Below are positions 1 to 9,116 of a stretch of DNA of 64,000 nucleotides, piece by piece; the stretch's first letter is position 1, and the number at the start of each line of letters is the position of its first letter. Source of the DNA: Chitinophagaceae bacterium. GTDB taxonomy: Bacteria > Bacteroidota > Bacteroidia > Chitinophagales > Chitinophagaceae. The stretch lies in contig JADJDJ010000003.1 of assembly GCA_016702745.1 (NCBI GenBank), positions 682,001 through 746,000 on the forward strand. Direction: 5' to 3'. The translations under genes and the position numbers were made by a program. Under the pieces are notes generated by a model. The model was not told the origin of the DNA. It made no database searches and saw only the letters and a list, made by a program, of their open reading frames with translations.

Positions 1-151
1 CCGCCAGTTTGATATTCTTGATTTCATAATCCGCTGCCCATGGCAAAACCAGCAACTGGATCACCGGCATAATAAAGATCAGCCGCAGGATGGATGGATC
101 CCGGAATATTTGTTTGAATTCCTTTTGAAGTAAAAAACGTAAAGTCCTCAT
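1..151 (-). CDS. ABC-2 type permease, N-terminal part (runs off window)
   Basis: The reverse strand starts at ATG 149-151 and stays open to position 1. It encodes about 50 residues beginning MRTLRFLLQKEFKQIFRDPS, followed by a hydrophobic segment (LRLIFIMPVIQLLVLPW). This is the usual N-terminus of an ABC-2 permease of the YbhS/YbhR kind: a cytoplasmic KEFxxIFRDP stretch, then the first membrane helix. The start overlaps the stop of the upstream permease gene by four bases (ATGA), so the two are translationally coupled and probably form a heterodimeric membrane channel. It is the last visible gene of the exporter operon. The rest of the protein lies outside the window. Confidence 0.85.
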   Translation of the reverse strand, partial: MRTLRFLLQKEFKQIFRDPSILRLIFIMPVIQLLVLPWAADYEIKNIKLA

Positions 152-1284
152 GCCAGCCTGATTTTAAATTTTTTAATGGCCAGTCCCAGAAAAAAGACCA
201 GCATCCCATTTAGTATCAGGAGTTCTTTCCAGATCGCTCCTATGCCCAGTCCCTTGATCATAACCGCCTTGACCATACTATAATACCATTTGGCAGGAAC
301 AATATTCGATACCACCCGCAATGGCAGGGGCATATTTTCTACCGGGAACATAAAACCACTCAGCATGATAGTCGGAAGAAAAAGCGCCACCAGTGAAATA
401 AACATGGCGGTTTGCTGGGTGGCAGCCCCTGTCGATATCAATAATCCCAATGAAAGCGACACCAGGATAAAAAGAATACTGATCCCCATCAGCAAAGGCA
501 ATGATCCGTTGATCGGCACTTCCAGCACAAACACGCTTAATAAAAGAATACTGATGATATTGAATGTTGATAAGAGCAGGTAGGGAATCGCTTTGGCAAT
601 CACAATCATCATCGGCTTCATCGGAGATACCAGCAGGATCTCCATCGTACCGGTTTCTTTCTCCCGTACAATGGTGATCGCTGTCATCATGGTACAAACC
701 AATAATAAGACCATCGCCATTACCCCGGGTACAAAATTGAAGGCCCCCTTTAACTGCGGGTTATACAGCATCCTGATCTCCGTATTAATGGTATAAGGCA
801 GTTGCCGGTTACCGGTAATCCGGTTCTGATAATCCATGATCACCGATGTGGCATAATTACTGAGCTGGTTAGCGGTATTGGGATCAGCCGCATCAGTAAT
901 CAGCTGCACCTGGGCTTTATTGACATGCTTCAGATCTTCCCCAAACTGCGGTGGAATCACCACCGCCATCTTGATCTTCCCTTTTTTAAACTCCTCCTCC
1001 ACTTCCTGGTAAGTATGCAGATTCTTCTCCAGATCGAAATAACGGCTGGCATCCAGCTCTTCAATCAGGGAGCGACTGGATTCATCCCTTGCATTATCCA
1101 GCACCGCAATCCTTGCATTCTTCACTTCATTCGTCAAAGCAAACCCAAATATAATAATCTGCACCACGGGCATACCGAGGAGGATGAACATGGTTCTGCG
1201 ATCGCGGAAGATGTGGAGGAACTCCTTCTTGACGAAAGCGAGGAATTGAGAGTTGAAAATTGAAAGTTGAAAACGGGGATTCAT
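148..1284 (-). CDS. ABC-2 type permease of a YbhFSR-like exporter
   Basis: 378-residue membrane protein. One helix lies at about residues 32-50, then a periplasmic domain of about 135 residues, then a cluster of about five helices beginning near residue 190. After the second helix comes the ABC-2 signature REKETGTMEILLVSP, which contacts the ATPases. The length and two-part topology match YbhS/YbhR permeases that export drugs or other hydrophobic cargo together with an HlyD adaptor and a TolC channel. The first dozen residues (PRFQLSIFNSQF) are translated from a low-complexity TTTCAA repeat like those between genes nearby. No better downstream start is visible, so the repeat seems to have been absorbed into the coding region. 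Substrate unknown. Confidence 0.9.
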   Translation of the reverse strand: MNPRFQLSIFNSQFLAFVKKEFLHIFRDRRTMFILLGMPVVQIIIFGFALTNEVKNARIAVLDNARDESSRSLIEELDASRYFDLEKNLHTYQEVEEEFKKGKIKMAVVIPPQFGEDLKHVNKAQVQLITDAADPNTANQLSNYATSVIMDYQNRITGNRQLPYTINTEIRMLYNPQLKGAFNFVPGVMAMVLLLVCTMMTAITIVREKETGTMEILLVSPMKPMMIVIAKAIPYLLLSTFNIISILLLSVFVLEVPINGSLPLLMGISILFILVSLSLGLLISTGAATQQTAMFISLVALFLPTIMLSGFMFPVENMPLPLRVVSNIVPAKWYYSMVKAVMIKGLGIGAIWKELLILNGMLVFFLGLAIKKFKIRLA

Positions 1285-1376
1285 TTAGTTTGGAATTTCT
1301 TTTGTAATTCTATATTCATTATAGATTTTTTGAATGTTCAATATTCAATGCTCAATGTTCAATTTTCATTTGCGCC

Positions 1377-1862
1377 CCATTTAGCGAATCCCACTAGCCA
1401 CTTGCTACTCGCCTCTCGCCTTCCCTGCCCCCATCCCCTAAAGGGGAGAACTGTTCTATCTATCATCGATTATCTATTCGATATGCCTCACATATCTCCT
1501 ATTCCTCATTTAGCGAACCCCACTAGCCACTTCCCACTCGCCACTAGCTTTCCCTGCCCCCATCCCCTTGCGAAGCATCCTTTGGAAAAGGGGAGAACTG
1601 TTCTATCTATCATCGATTATCTATTCGATATGCCTCACATATCTCCCATTCCTCATTTAGCGAACCCCACTAGCCACTTCCCACTAGCCACTCGCCTTCC
1701 CTGCCCCTAGCCCCTTGCGAAGCATCCTTTGGAAAAGGGGAGAACTGTTCTATCTATCATCGATTATCTATTCGATATGCCTCAAGTTTCTGCAACCTCC
1801 CATTTACCGAACCCCACTAGCCACTTCCCACTTGCCACTAGCCACTCGCCATTAGCCTCTCG
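1377..1862. repeat. 147-bp tandem repeat (three units) with CACTAGC low-complexity tracts
   Basis: The same block restarts at 1441, 1588 and 1735, exactly 147 bases apart each time. Each unit begins AAGGGGAGAACTGTTCTATC, continues through a near-identical ATCGATTATCTATTCGATAT section and ends in degenerate CCACTAGCCACTT tracts. CCCCTT and AAGGGG flanking a short insert can form a stem in units two and three; unit one carries a shorter CCCCTAAAGGGG hairpin upstream. It fills most of the 641-base gap (1285-1925) that separates the ATPase genes from the permeases of the same operon. No coding potential is evident. Confidence 0.85.
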
Positions 1863-1925
1863 CCTCTTATTAAACTGCCGGCGGGGCCAAGGCCGCCGCC
1901 GGAGTTTAGGCCGCCGCCGGAGCTG

Positions 1926-2672
1926 TCAACTATCAACCCGTTTCGCTTTCCTCGCCAGCTGCAAAAACACTTCATCCATCGAAGCGGCGCCATACTGCTG
2001 CTTCAACGCTGCGGGTGAATCCATCGCTTCGATTCTTCCATCCACCATGATGCTGACACGATTGCAGTATTCCGCTTCGTCCATATAGTGGGTGGTGACA
2101 AAGATGGTCGTGCCTCTCTCTGCCGCTTCATAGATCATGTTCCAGAATTCTCTTCTGGTGACCGGATCTACTCCACCCGTGGGTTCATCAAGAAATACAA
2201 TCTCCGGTTCATGAAAGACCGCTACTGAAAAAGCCAGTTTCTGTTTCCATCCTAAAGGCAATGAACGAACCAGGGTATCAGCTTCCTCTTGCAAATGCAA
2301 ATGATCAAGGATAAATGCTGTTTTCTCTTTGATAAAGGCATTGCTCTTGCCATAAATGCCACCATAGAAACGCATATTCTCCCTTACGGTCAGGTCATCA
2401 TACAAGGAAAACTTCTGACTCATGTATCCAATATTTCTTTTGATCTGCTCATTCTCCTTGTACACATCAAAACCCGCCACCATGGCTTTACCTGAACTGG
2501 GCATGGATAATCCGCATAACATCCGCATGGCTGTGGTCTTGCCCGCCCCATTGGCTCCCAGGAAACCAAAGATCTCCCCCTTGTTCACTTCAAAGGAAAT
2601 AGCATCCACCGCCGTGAAGTCACCAAACTGTTTGGTTAAGCCCTCCGCGGTGATGGCATAGCGACTATTCAT
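1926..2672 (-). CDS. ABC transporter ATP-binding protein (second ATPase of the exporter)
   Basis: About 248 residues. Walker A GANGAGKT is at residues 39-46 and Walker B is FLDEPTGGVDP. The signature region reads LPLGWKQKL rather than LSGGQ, as is typical of the C-terminal half of YbhF. I chose ATG 2670-2672 over an upstream in-frame ATG because it overlaps the previous stop as ATGA. Together with the preceding gene it supplies the two halves that YbhF carries in one polypeptide, powering the permeases downstream. A 641-base repeat-filled gap separates it from the permease gene. Exporter family is firm; cargo is not known. Confidence 0.9.
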   Translation of the reverse strand: MNSRYAITAEGLTKQFGDFTAVDAISFEVNKGEIFGFLGANGAGKTTAMRMLCGLSMPSSGKAMVAGFDVYKENEQIKRNIGYMSQKFSLYDDLTVRENMRFYGGIYGKSNAFIKEKTAFILDHLHLQEEADTLVRSLPLGWKQKLAFSVAVFHEPEIVFLDEPTGGVDPVTRREFWNMIYEAAERGTTIFVTTHYMDEAEYCNRVSIMVDGRIEAMDSPAALKQQYGAASMDEVFLQLARKAKRVDS

Positions 2673-3587
2673 ACATTTTTCATTAAGGAGATAAAACAAT
2701 CTTCAATATTGGCTTCCGTTCTTTTGATCACGAGGTCTTTATTGTTTACTGCATTGATCCGATCAGTTAATGACAGTGCCGCTTGTTCATCCTTCATTAC
2801 CGCATGATGGTATTCCCCAAAAGGATAAGCATCGGTTACAATATCCAGTTGCTGCAATTCCCGTAACAGGGGTAACATATTGGCTGACTTCACCGCCATC
2901 AACGGTTGTTTGAATTCTCCCACCACCCCTGTTGGTGTATTAATGGAAAGGATTTTTCCTTTCTGCAATAAAGCCACCCGATCACATAAGCCGGCTTCAT
3001 CCATATAAGGTGTGGATACAAGAATGGTAATCCCCTTTGCTTTTAAACCCCTCAACATTTCCCAGAATTCTTTCCGGCTTACTGCATCCACTCCCGTAGT
3101 AGGCTCATCAAGAAATAATACAGATGGGCTATGAATCAGCGCACAGCTCAATGCCAGTTTTGCTTCATCCCCCCGATAATTTTCCGGCCCTTCGGTTTTT
3201 GAATGGTTCTATCTGGATATAGATGTCTTTGATCAGCTCATAGTTTTTTTCAATGCTGGTTTTAAATATGGTGGCGAAGAATTCCAGGTTTTCTTCTACG
3301 GTTAAATCCTGGTACAGGGAGAATCGTCCCGGCATATATCCCACCCGGTTGCGGATAGCCGCAAAATCCTTGACCACATCAAAGCCATCAACAGTGGCAC
3401 TTCCTCCATCTGCCAGTAATAAAGTGGTGAGGATGCGGAACAAAGAGGTCTTGCCCGCACCATCCGGACCGATGATGCCGAAGAGCTCTCCCTTTTCTAC
3501 GTTGAAGGAGATATCATCAAGAGCGGTGACCTTTTGTTTTTTGGTACCGTAGGTTTTGATGATATGGTTGATACTGACTGCGGGCAT
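2669..3587 (-). pseudogene. ABC transporter ATP-binding protein (first ATPase), frameshifted
   Basis: The reading frame is broken near 3165-3177. The first part (3587 to 3165) carries Walker A GPDGAGKTS at residues 40-48, the variant typical of the N-terminal half of YbhF, and ends LSGG. The second part (to 2669) resumes in another frame with KQKLALSCALI and Walker B LFLDEPTTGVDA. The break is in a run of six G on the coding strand; one more G restores LSGGMKQK. With that correction the protein is about 306 residues and complete. A homopolymer assembly error is the simplest explanation, because the neighbours are intact and many other genes here break in the same way, but a real inactivating mutation is possible. 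Confidence 0.85.
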
Positions 3588-4065
3588 GGTGAATTTTAAA
3601 TTTGTTTAACCGCTAAGAAGCGAAGACGCTCGAAGAGTCCTTTGGACAAGGGTACGCTAAGAAATTCCTTCTTCCTCCACAGTATCCCTCCACCTTCAAC
3701 AAAACTCATTCTTAGCTACAGCGCCTTTGCTTTCAATTTTCCACTTTCAATTTTCGATTATGTTCGACCCCTCTGGGGTCGGGTTCATCTTATCTTGTTC
3801 TTTTGTTACCGACATTGTGCCCCGCTGGGGCATTCTTCATCGTATCTTGTTTTGTATCCTTCATCATTTCTCTGTTCCACTGTTCATCTGTTCTGCTGTT
3901 CCGTATTCATTTGCTACCGGCATTTTGCCCCTCAGGGGCATTCTAACCGGTAGCGTTATATTTTAAATGTGGCGTTTGTTATGATTTAACCGCCGCCTGA
4001 CAATTTTCAACTTTCAATTTTCAACTCCAGACAACCTCCTCTTAGTACGGACTCACGACTACAGA
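3588..4065. repeat. Intergenic gap with several palindromic and low-complexity repeats
   Basis: This 478-base gap between the HlyD and ATPase genes holds no convincing gene. It contains a degenerate CGCTAAGAAGCG-type tract (about 3606-3663), TTTCAATTTTC tracts, and three short palindromes with CCCC/GGGG arms: GACCCCTCTGGGGTC near 3766, GCCCCGCTGGGGC near 3819 and GCCCCTCAGGGGC near 3927. The last two sit in similar surroundings (TACCGACATT and TACCGGCATT). At its low-coordinate and high-coordinate edges the repeats touch gene ends. Confidence 0.6.
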
Positions 4066-5031
4066 CTATCGACTCAGGACTATTTCCCCGTACATCCCAA
4101 TCTTCAGCAACCCATCATTCTTCACTCTTACTTTTATGGCATACACGAGATTCGCTCTTTCTTCTTTGGTCTGAATGGTTTTGGGAGTGAACTCTGCCTT
4201 ATCACTGATCCAGCTGATCGTGCCCGTTGTTTCGCGGTATTTGTTTTTGCCATCATCGGTAAAGACTTTTACTGTTTGTCCGATTTTGATCTGCGATAAC
4301 TGACTACCGGTGATATAGGCCCTTAATGTCATAGTGCGGAGATCCGCGATTTTATAGAGTGCCTTGCCCGGAGAAGTAATCTCTCCTTCCATGGCATACT
4401 TGGTGATCACCGTGCCCTGCACCGGATTGAGGATACTGGCCCTGCCCGCCTGGTCCTTGATCTGCGCGGCCCGCTTGCGCAAGGGCTCGGCCTCACTGAG
4501 AATGCTGCGGTTCTGCGTGGCAATATTGCTTTGCTGTACTTTGATTTGTTGTGCCGTTACCGACATGGTCCTGACCGCTACTTCAATCTGCGCATTGATA
4601 TCATCGAGTTGTTTACCAGTGGCCGCATCGGCTTTGATCAGGTTTTCAATCCTGGCTCTTTCATGTGTCAGGTTATTGAGCTGTGATTGCTGCACGGCCA
4701 ACTGGTCGCGGAGTAATTGTACCTGCGGACTCACATCCGCTGTTTTCTGATTCAGTGCATTGATGCTGGCTTCCACCTGCTGCTCCTGTAAAGACAGGTT
4801 GGTGGCATCCACTGTTCCTACCACACTGTCTTTGGCAATCTCCTGCCCTTCTTCAATATTGAGGGAGAGAATTTTTCCGCCGAGTTCAGAAGAGACAATC
4901 ACTTCATCGGTTTCAAATGTGCCGGAGGCATCAAACTTGTTTCCGTTTTTATTACAGGCCTGCAACCCGAATAAGAGGCTGAGCACAGCCAGGGAGAGCA
5001 ATGGTTTCATATTTATATTTCGTTTATCCAT
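4066..5031 (-). CDS. HlyD/YbhG-family membrane fusion lipoprotein
   Basis: 321 residues. The N-terminal signal ends in a lipobox (FGLQAC, Cys at about residue 26), so the protein is probably anchored in the inner membrane facing the periplasm. A biotinyl-lipoyl-like half-motif (residues about 45-75) is followed by a long alpha-helical hairpin rich in Gln (about 75-190), the second lipoyl half and a beta-barrel domain. It joins the ABC permeases to the TolC-like channel encoded just upstream (5-base gap). The last codons before the stop fall inside a degenerate GACTATCGACTCAGG tract that continues into the intergenic repeat. Confidence 0.92.
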   Translation of the reverse strand: MDKRNINMKPLLSLAVLSLLFGLQACNKNGNKFDASGTFETDEVIVSSELGGKILSLNIEEGQEIAKDSVVGTVDATNLSLQEQQVEASINALNQKTADVSPQVQLLRDQLAVQQSQLNNLTHERARIENLIKADAATGKQLDDINAQIEVAVRTMSVTAQQIKVQQSNIATQNRSILSEAEPLRKRAAQIKDQAGRASILNPVQGTVITKYAMEGEITSPGKALYKIADLRTMTLRAYITGSQLSQIKIGQTVKVFTDDGKNKYRETTGTISWISDKAEFTPKTIQTKEERANLVYAIKVRVKNDGLLKIGMYGEIVLSR

Positions 5032-5036
5032 GAGGG

Positions 5037-6305
5037 TTAGTTGTTGATTCCGGTGATGGTTTGTGCATTGATTTGTGCCTGTAAGAGTTGTACCTGGTGG
5101 GTGATCAGCGACTGACGGGCCTGGTCCTCTGCATTGACTTCGCGGAGGTAATCATTGGCGGTAATGACGCCGTTCTCCAGCTGGGCCTTTGCTGCATCCT
5201 TGATTTTTACACGCAGGTCAATGATAGCGATATCTGTATCCGCCAGTTTACGGAGCTTGTCGATTTCGGCCTGTTGCTGTTTTAACTGGGTATTGGTATT
5301 GAGCAGAAATACATCTTTCTGGATATCGATGGTTTTCTGGCTGAGCTCCAGGATCTTCTTTTCATTCTTACGGGTATAGAGTCCGCCGAATGACCAGCTG
5401 AGGCGGACACCCGTGGTATAGAAAAAAGCAAAATCATTTTTCAAAAAATTCAAACCCGGACGACCATAACCACCCTGCCAGAAAAAACTGGCCCTGGGTT
5501 TATTTTTTGCATCAATCAAACCAACCTGACTGCCCAATAATTTTTGCTGGGAACTGAATAGTTGCAACTCGGGGCGGTTGATGTCCAGTGACAGTGCTGG
5601 TTTGACCACCGGTTTTTCGAGCTGGGTATTTTCAGGAAGTGATTGGTTGATGAAAAGCGAGAGCACATCTAAAAATCCTTTGCGGGAGGATTGCAGTTCG
5701 ATGATTCTTTGATCAGCCTTGAGTAATTCGGCTTTGAGTACATTGAGACTGGACCGGAAAGCCACGCCATTATTCACCTGGGCTTCCACTCTTTTGATAC
5801 CATTATTGAGATCGGATTTGACCAGCTCTACCTGTTTGAGTTGTTCATCGAGGAATAATACCCCGAGGAAGAGCTGGTTGATTTTTTCATTGAGTTTATA
5901 CAACTCCACTTCCAGTTTTTGCTGCTCGGTGGTTTCATTGAATTGCTGAATGGCTTTCTGCTGTTTGATCATGCCACCATCATAGATCAGCTGACTGATA
6001 TCGGCCAGTAATTTATACTGGTCTTTATTGAGCGGATCAACGGTTACTCCGGGGATGGGAATTTTAATCTGGGTGACTTCAGACTGATAAGTGGCCTGTC
6101 CGTTCAGACTAAGCTGCGGCAAAAAGCCCTTGCTGAGATTATCAACGGACCAGTCGCGGGTTTGCCGGATCAATTCTCTTTGCCTGACCAGCGGATAGTT
6201 TTGTCTCGCCAGCTCATAGGCTTTTTGCAGGCTGAGCTGTTCCTGTGCGGAAGCTGTCATCAGCAGCAAGCAAAGCTGCCCGATGAGCGCCGTAATTTTT
6301 TTCAT
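5037..6305 (-). CDS. TolC-family outer membrane efflux protein
   Basis: 422 residues with a signal peptide (cleavage after TASA). Two repeated outer-membrane efflux halves follow, with long helical stretches rich in Gln, Leu and Lys (about 130-215 and 320-415). Length and pattern fit the OEP/TolC family, whose trimers form the outer-membrane exit duct. It lies between the TetR gene (8-base gap) and the HlyD gene (5-base gap), so regulator, duct, adaptor, ATPases and permeases form one unit. Confidence 0.92.
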   Translation of the reverse strand: MKKITALIGQLCLLLMTASAQEQLSLQKAYELARQNYPLVRQRELIRQTRDWSVDNLSKGFLPQLSLNGQATYQSEVTQIKIPIPGVTVDPLNKDQYKLLADISQLIYDGGMIKQQKAIQQFNETTEQQKLEVELYKLNEKINQLFLGVLFLDEQLKQVELVKSDLNNGIKRVEAQVNNGVAFRSSLNVLKAELLKADQRIIELQSSRKGFLDVLSLFINQSLPENTQLEKPVVKPALSLDINRPELQLFSSQQKLLGSQVGLIDAKNKPRASFFWQGGYGRPGLNFLKNDFAFFYTTGVRLSWSFGGLYTRKNEKKILELSQKTIDIQKDVFLLNTNTQLKQQQAEIDKLRKLADTDIAIIDLRVKIKDAAKAQLENGVITANDYLREVNAEDQARQSLITHQVQLLQAQINAQTITGINN

Positions 6306-6313
6306 GTTGGTTT

Positions 6314-6931
6314 TTATTTCCTGATTGCGTTTATAATAAATGACGGTATTTCCTTTTTGCGTTGTTCCATGATCTCTCTGAACTGTTTATCGCTCAGCCG
6401 CAGGTTGCGGACAAACATGGGTTTACCAACAAAAGGAAAAATGGTCATTGAAATCATATTCATCAGCAGGTGGACCGGACTGATGGGCCGGATCCTTCCT
6501 GCTTTTATTTCTGTTTCTATTTGTTCTAATAATTTGCCGGGCTTGGGCAGGTTGTCTTTTCCCCAGATCTTATACATAAACTGATCGGGATCCCGGTTGA
6601 TTTCATTGAGCACAAACCAGGGCAGGTAGGGATTCTCCACCATTTCATCAATATACTCGCTGACGAAGGTTTCGATCTTCTCAAACAGCGGTTGTTCCGA
6701 GGCAAAAATGGCATTGATGGTGGGGAAGAATTTCTGGGCTTCTGCCAGGAAGACGGTTTCAAATAATTTATCCTTATCCCGGAAATAATAATGCAGCAGG
6801 GCCTTGTTCATTCCTGCCTCATCGGCAATATCCTGCATCCTGGCCCCGGCCATGCCTTTCGTGGTAAACACTTTACGGGCGGCTGCCAGGATCTTTTCTT
6901 CTGTTCCGGTATCTTTTGCTTTTTTAACCAT
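6314..6931 (-). CDS. TetR/AcrR-family regulator of the exporter operon (CecR-like)
   Basis: About 205 residues from ATG 6929-6931. An N-terminal helix-turn-helix (EEKILAAARKVF, then MQDIADEAGMNKALLHYYF) is followed by a ligand-binding helical domain. An upstream in-frame TTG at 6955 is possible but would lie inside the predicted promoter, so I prefer the ATG. The family normally represses its own operon and releases DNA when it binds a compound. Gene order (regulator, channel, adaptor, ATPases, permeases) resembles the E. coli CecR-YbhGFSR locus. Confidence 0.9.
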   Translation of the reverse strand: MVKKAKDTGTEEKILAAARKVFTTKGMAGARMQDIADEAGMNKALLHYYFRDKDKLFETVFLAEAQKFFPTINAIFASEQPLFEKIETFVSEYIDEMVENPYLPWFVLNEINRDPDQFMYKIWGKDNLPKPGKLLEQIETEIKAGRIRPISPVHLLMNMISMTIFPFVGKPMFVRNLRLSDKQFREIMEQRKKEIPSFIINAIRK

Positions 6932-6936
6932 ACAGT

Positions 6937-6952
6937 TTAACCAAATGGTTAA
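6937..6952. promoter_or_regulatory. Palindromic operator, probable TetR-family binding site
   Basis: TTAACCA-AA-TGGTTAA is a perfect 7-bp inverted repeat with a 2-base centre. It lies 6 bases upstream of the regulator's ATG and immediately downstream of the predicted -7 box, so it would cover the transcription start. This fits autorepression. Binding is inferred from position and symmetry. Confidence 0.7.
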
Positions 6953-6984
6953 CAAAACTAGGGAGGCTATTTCTTCCGGCCAAA
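6953..6984 (-). promoter_or_regulatory. Bacteroidota-type promoter for the exporter operon
   Basis: On the minus strand TTTG (6981-6984) and TAGTTTTG (6953-6960) match the -33 and -7 elements (TAnnTTTG) of the Bacteroidota primary sigma factor, with a 20-base spacer (6961-6980). The start site would fall at about 6946, inside the operator palindrome, giving a leader of about 15 bases. Confidence 0.65.
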
Positions 6985-7123
6985 TTAATTTTGGATGAAC
7001 GGGGTTGGGTTATGTTGAATTTTAAATTTTGAATGTTGAATGGCAGGGCCCGATTCTTAGGGCGAGCGGGTCGAGAAAGGCAATTTGCTTTGGGTAACAG
7101 CTTTTTATCAATTGCTATATCCG

Positions 7124-7622
7124 TTATCCGTTTCTGCTGCTTTTAAGTCGGCGGTTAGCTATAAAGGCCAGTGGCAGTCCAATAGCAGCAATAATGATGA
7201 TCATCCCGATCAGGGCCTGTTTCCATTGAAAAGGAATAACGGGTGCCTTGCTGAGCGGAACAATCACCCTTGTCATCATGGCCCATACCAGGGCACCATA
7301 TCCGATACCGGTGAGGATCCAGTTCGTCCGGACTGCTTTGATATTAGTATAGACCCAAAAGAAAATGAAGGTCCAGATCATGGCGATCAGCAGATGAAAT
7401 CCAATACCTGCCATCAGCATTCCTGTCCCCTCCCTTCAAAGCTGTTGGGCCAAATACAGCACTGGCAATAAACTGAAATATTTTTTCAGGATGCTTACCT
7501 CCTTTGGCAAAATGCTGGATGACTGCAGCCAGTGCATCCAGTATACCTACCAGCAAACCGGCAGATAATATTATACGGGTAGTAAATAATCTTTTCGGGT
7601 TGTTGGTGGGTTGATTATACAT
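7124..7622 (-). pseudogene. Small four-helix membrane protein of unknown function, frameshifted
   Basis: The first part (from 7622) begins MYNQPTNNPKRLFTTRIILS and contains one or two hydrophobic helices and the stretch FIASAVFGPTAL. The second part (to 7124) resumes in another frame with MLMAGIGFHLLIAMIW, then two more helices and a short basic tail. The break lies at about 7425-7440 in a GGGAGGGG tract, where removing one G joins the parts into one protein of about 165 residues. The pattern FxxSxxFG followed by helices resembles uncharacterised Bacteroidota inner-membrane proteins. I cannot assign a function. Confidence 0.65.
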
Positions 7623-7958
7623 GATGCATTTTTAAACACAGAGATTAGGAGTTTTAGAGGGACAGAGGGTGATTTGTTTTTAAACACAGAGAAAGGAGGC
7701 ACAGAGAGAGATTTTTGCAAATCTCTATGCCCCTTTAAAACTTCCACTTACCTTTTTCCCATTCCCACCTCTTGACTATTCTCCCCTTTAGGGGACGGGG
7801 GCGGGGATGGGGGTGACTCTCGACTCCAGACTAATTCCGCCCTTTAAAACCTTCCCTTTACAACTTCCCACCCCGTTTCTTAAATAACATTTCTCTCCTC
7901 CCCCTTTAGGGGCTGGGGGTGACTATCGACTAAAGACTATTGACTAACGACTTCCCTC
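7623..7958. repeat. Intergenic gap built of three low-complexity repeat families
   Basis: Three kinds of repeat fill this gap: AACACAGAGA-type tracts (about 7634-7710), two palindromic CCCCTTTAGGGG cores each followed by a G-rich GGGGGTGAC string (about 7790-7816 and 7900-7923), and degenerate GACTATCGACTAAAGACTAT tracts (about 7815-7836 and 7919-7950). No gene is evident. Confidence 0.7.
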
Positions 7959-9116
7959 TCATTCCGCCCAACTCATCACATAATCCTTATTCTCTATCTC
8001 CAGCGCCTGCTTCGTGATCATCAGCGGTTTGAAAGTATCCACCATCACGGCCAGTTCCTTGGTTTCTTTGGCGCCGATGCTTTTTTCAACGGCTCCGGGG
8101 TGCGGACCGTGCGGGATACCGGCCGGATGTAAAGTGATCATGCCACGTGTAACATGTTTGCGGCTCATGAAATCGCCATCTACATAATACAATACCTCAT
8201 CGCTGTCGATATTGCTATGGTTATACGGCGCCGGAATGGCCTGGGGATGGTAATCATATAAACGTGGTACAAAGGAGCAGACCACAAAAGCATTGGTCTC
8301 GAAGGTCTGGTGGATCGGAGGCGGCATATGGACCCGTCCCGTGATGGGCTCAAAATCGTGGATGGAAAAGATATAGGGATAGCAGCAGCCGTCCCAGCCG
8401 ATGACATCAAAGGGATGGGTGCCGTAGTGCAATCCGTAGAGCATGCCTTTCTTCTTGGCGCGGATCAGGAAGTCACCCGTCTGATCAAATGTCTGCAGGT
8501 CCTGCGGAGGACGAATATCCCTTTCACAATAAGGAGAATGCTCCATGAGTTGTCCGAACCGGCTCATATAGCGTTTGGGATAACGCAGGGGAGAGAATGA
8601 CTCCACTATAAATAGCCGGTTGGCGGCAGTGGCAAAATCAATCTGGTAGATCGTACCCCTGGGCAGTACGATATAATCGCCATAGCTGAAAGGCAGTTGT
8701 CCGTATTGGGTTTTCACCACGCCGCTGCCCTCATGCACAAAGATCATTTCATCTGCATCGGTGTTTTTGTAAAAATAATCTCCGGTTCCGCTCTCCGGTG
8801 CCGCCAGTACGATATGACAATCACTGTTCACCAGTACCGGTACCCGGCTTTGCAAATATTCTCCTCCGGGCTTCACATGAAAGCCTTCGAAGCAGCGGTG
8901 CTGCAGCATTTTCTCTTCTGCAATCTGCGGACTCACATCCTGCTGCGGTTCGGTTTTTATGATCTGTGTGGGTGGGTGACAATGATATAACAACGCATAA
9001 TCATCGCTGAACCCTTCGGTAGAGAACAATTGTTCATGATACAAAGACCCGTCGGGTTTACGGAACTGGGTGTGGCGTTTGTGGGGGATGGAGCCAAGTT
9101 TATAATAATGTGCCAT
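7959..9116 (-). CDS. hmgA: Homogentisate 1,2-dioxygenase
   Basis: 385 residues, near the usual length for the compact bacterial form. It opens the aromatic ring of homogentisate to maleylacetoacetate, a step in tyrosine and phenylalanine breakdown, in the cytoplasm and using Fe(II). The cupin fold is visible in the central beta-rich region (DEMIFVHEGSGVVKTQYGQL) and in the C-terminal HPAGIPHGPHPGAVEKS. The latter, with the YNHSNIDSDEVLYY segment, supplies His and Glu residues expected to bind iron. No other tyrosine-catabolism gene is adjacent, and it is probably its own transcription unit. Confidence 0.92.
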   Translation of the reverse strand: MAHYYKLGSIPHKRHTQFRKPDGSLYHEQLFSTEGFSDDYALLYHCHPPTQIIKTEPQQDVSPQIAEEKMLQHRCFEGFHVKPGGEYLQSRVPVLVNSDCHIVLAAPESGTGDYFYKNTDADEMIFVHEGSGVVKTQYGQLPFSYGDYIVLPRGTIYQIDFATAANRLFIVESFSPLRYPKRYMSRFGQLMEHSPYCERDIRPPQDLQTFDQTGDFLIRAKKKGMLYGLHYGTHPFDVIGWDGCCYPYIFSIHDFEPITGRVHMPPPIHQTFETNAFVVCSFVPRLYDYHPQAIPAPYNHSNIDSDEVLYYVDGDFMSRKHVTRGMITLHPAGIPHGPHPGAVEKSIGAKETKELAVMVDTFKPLMITKQALEIENKDYVMSWAE

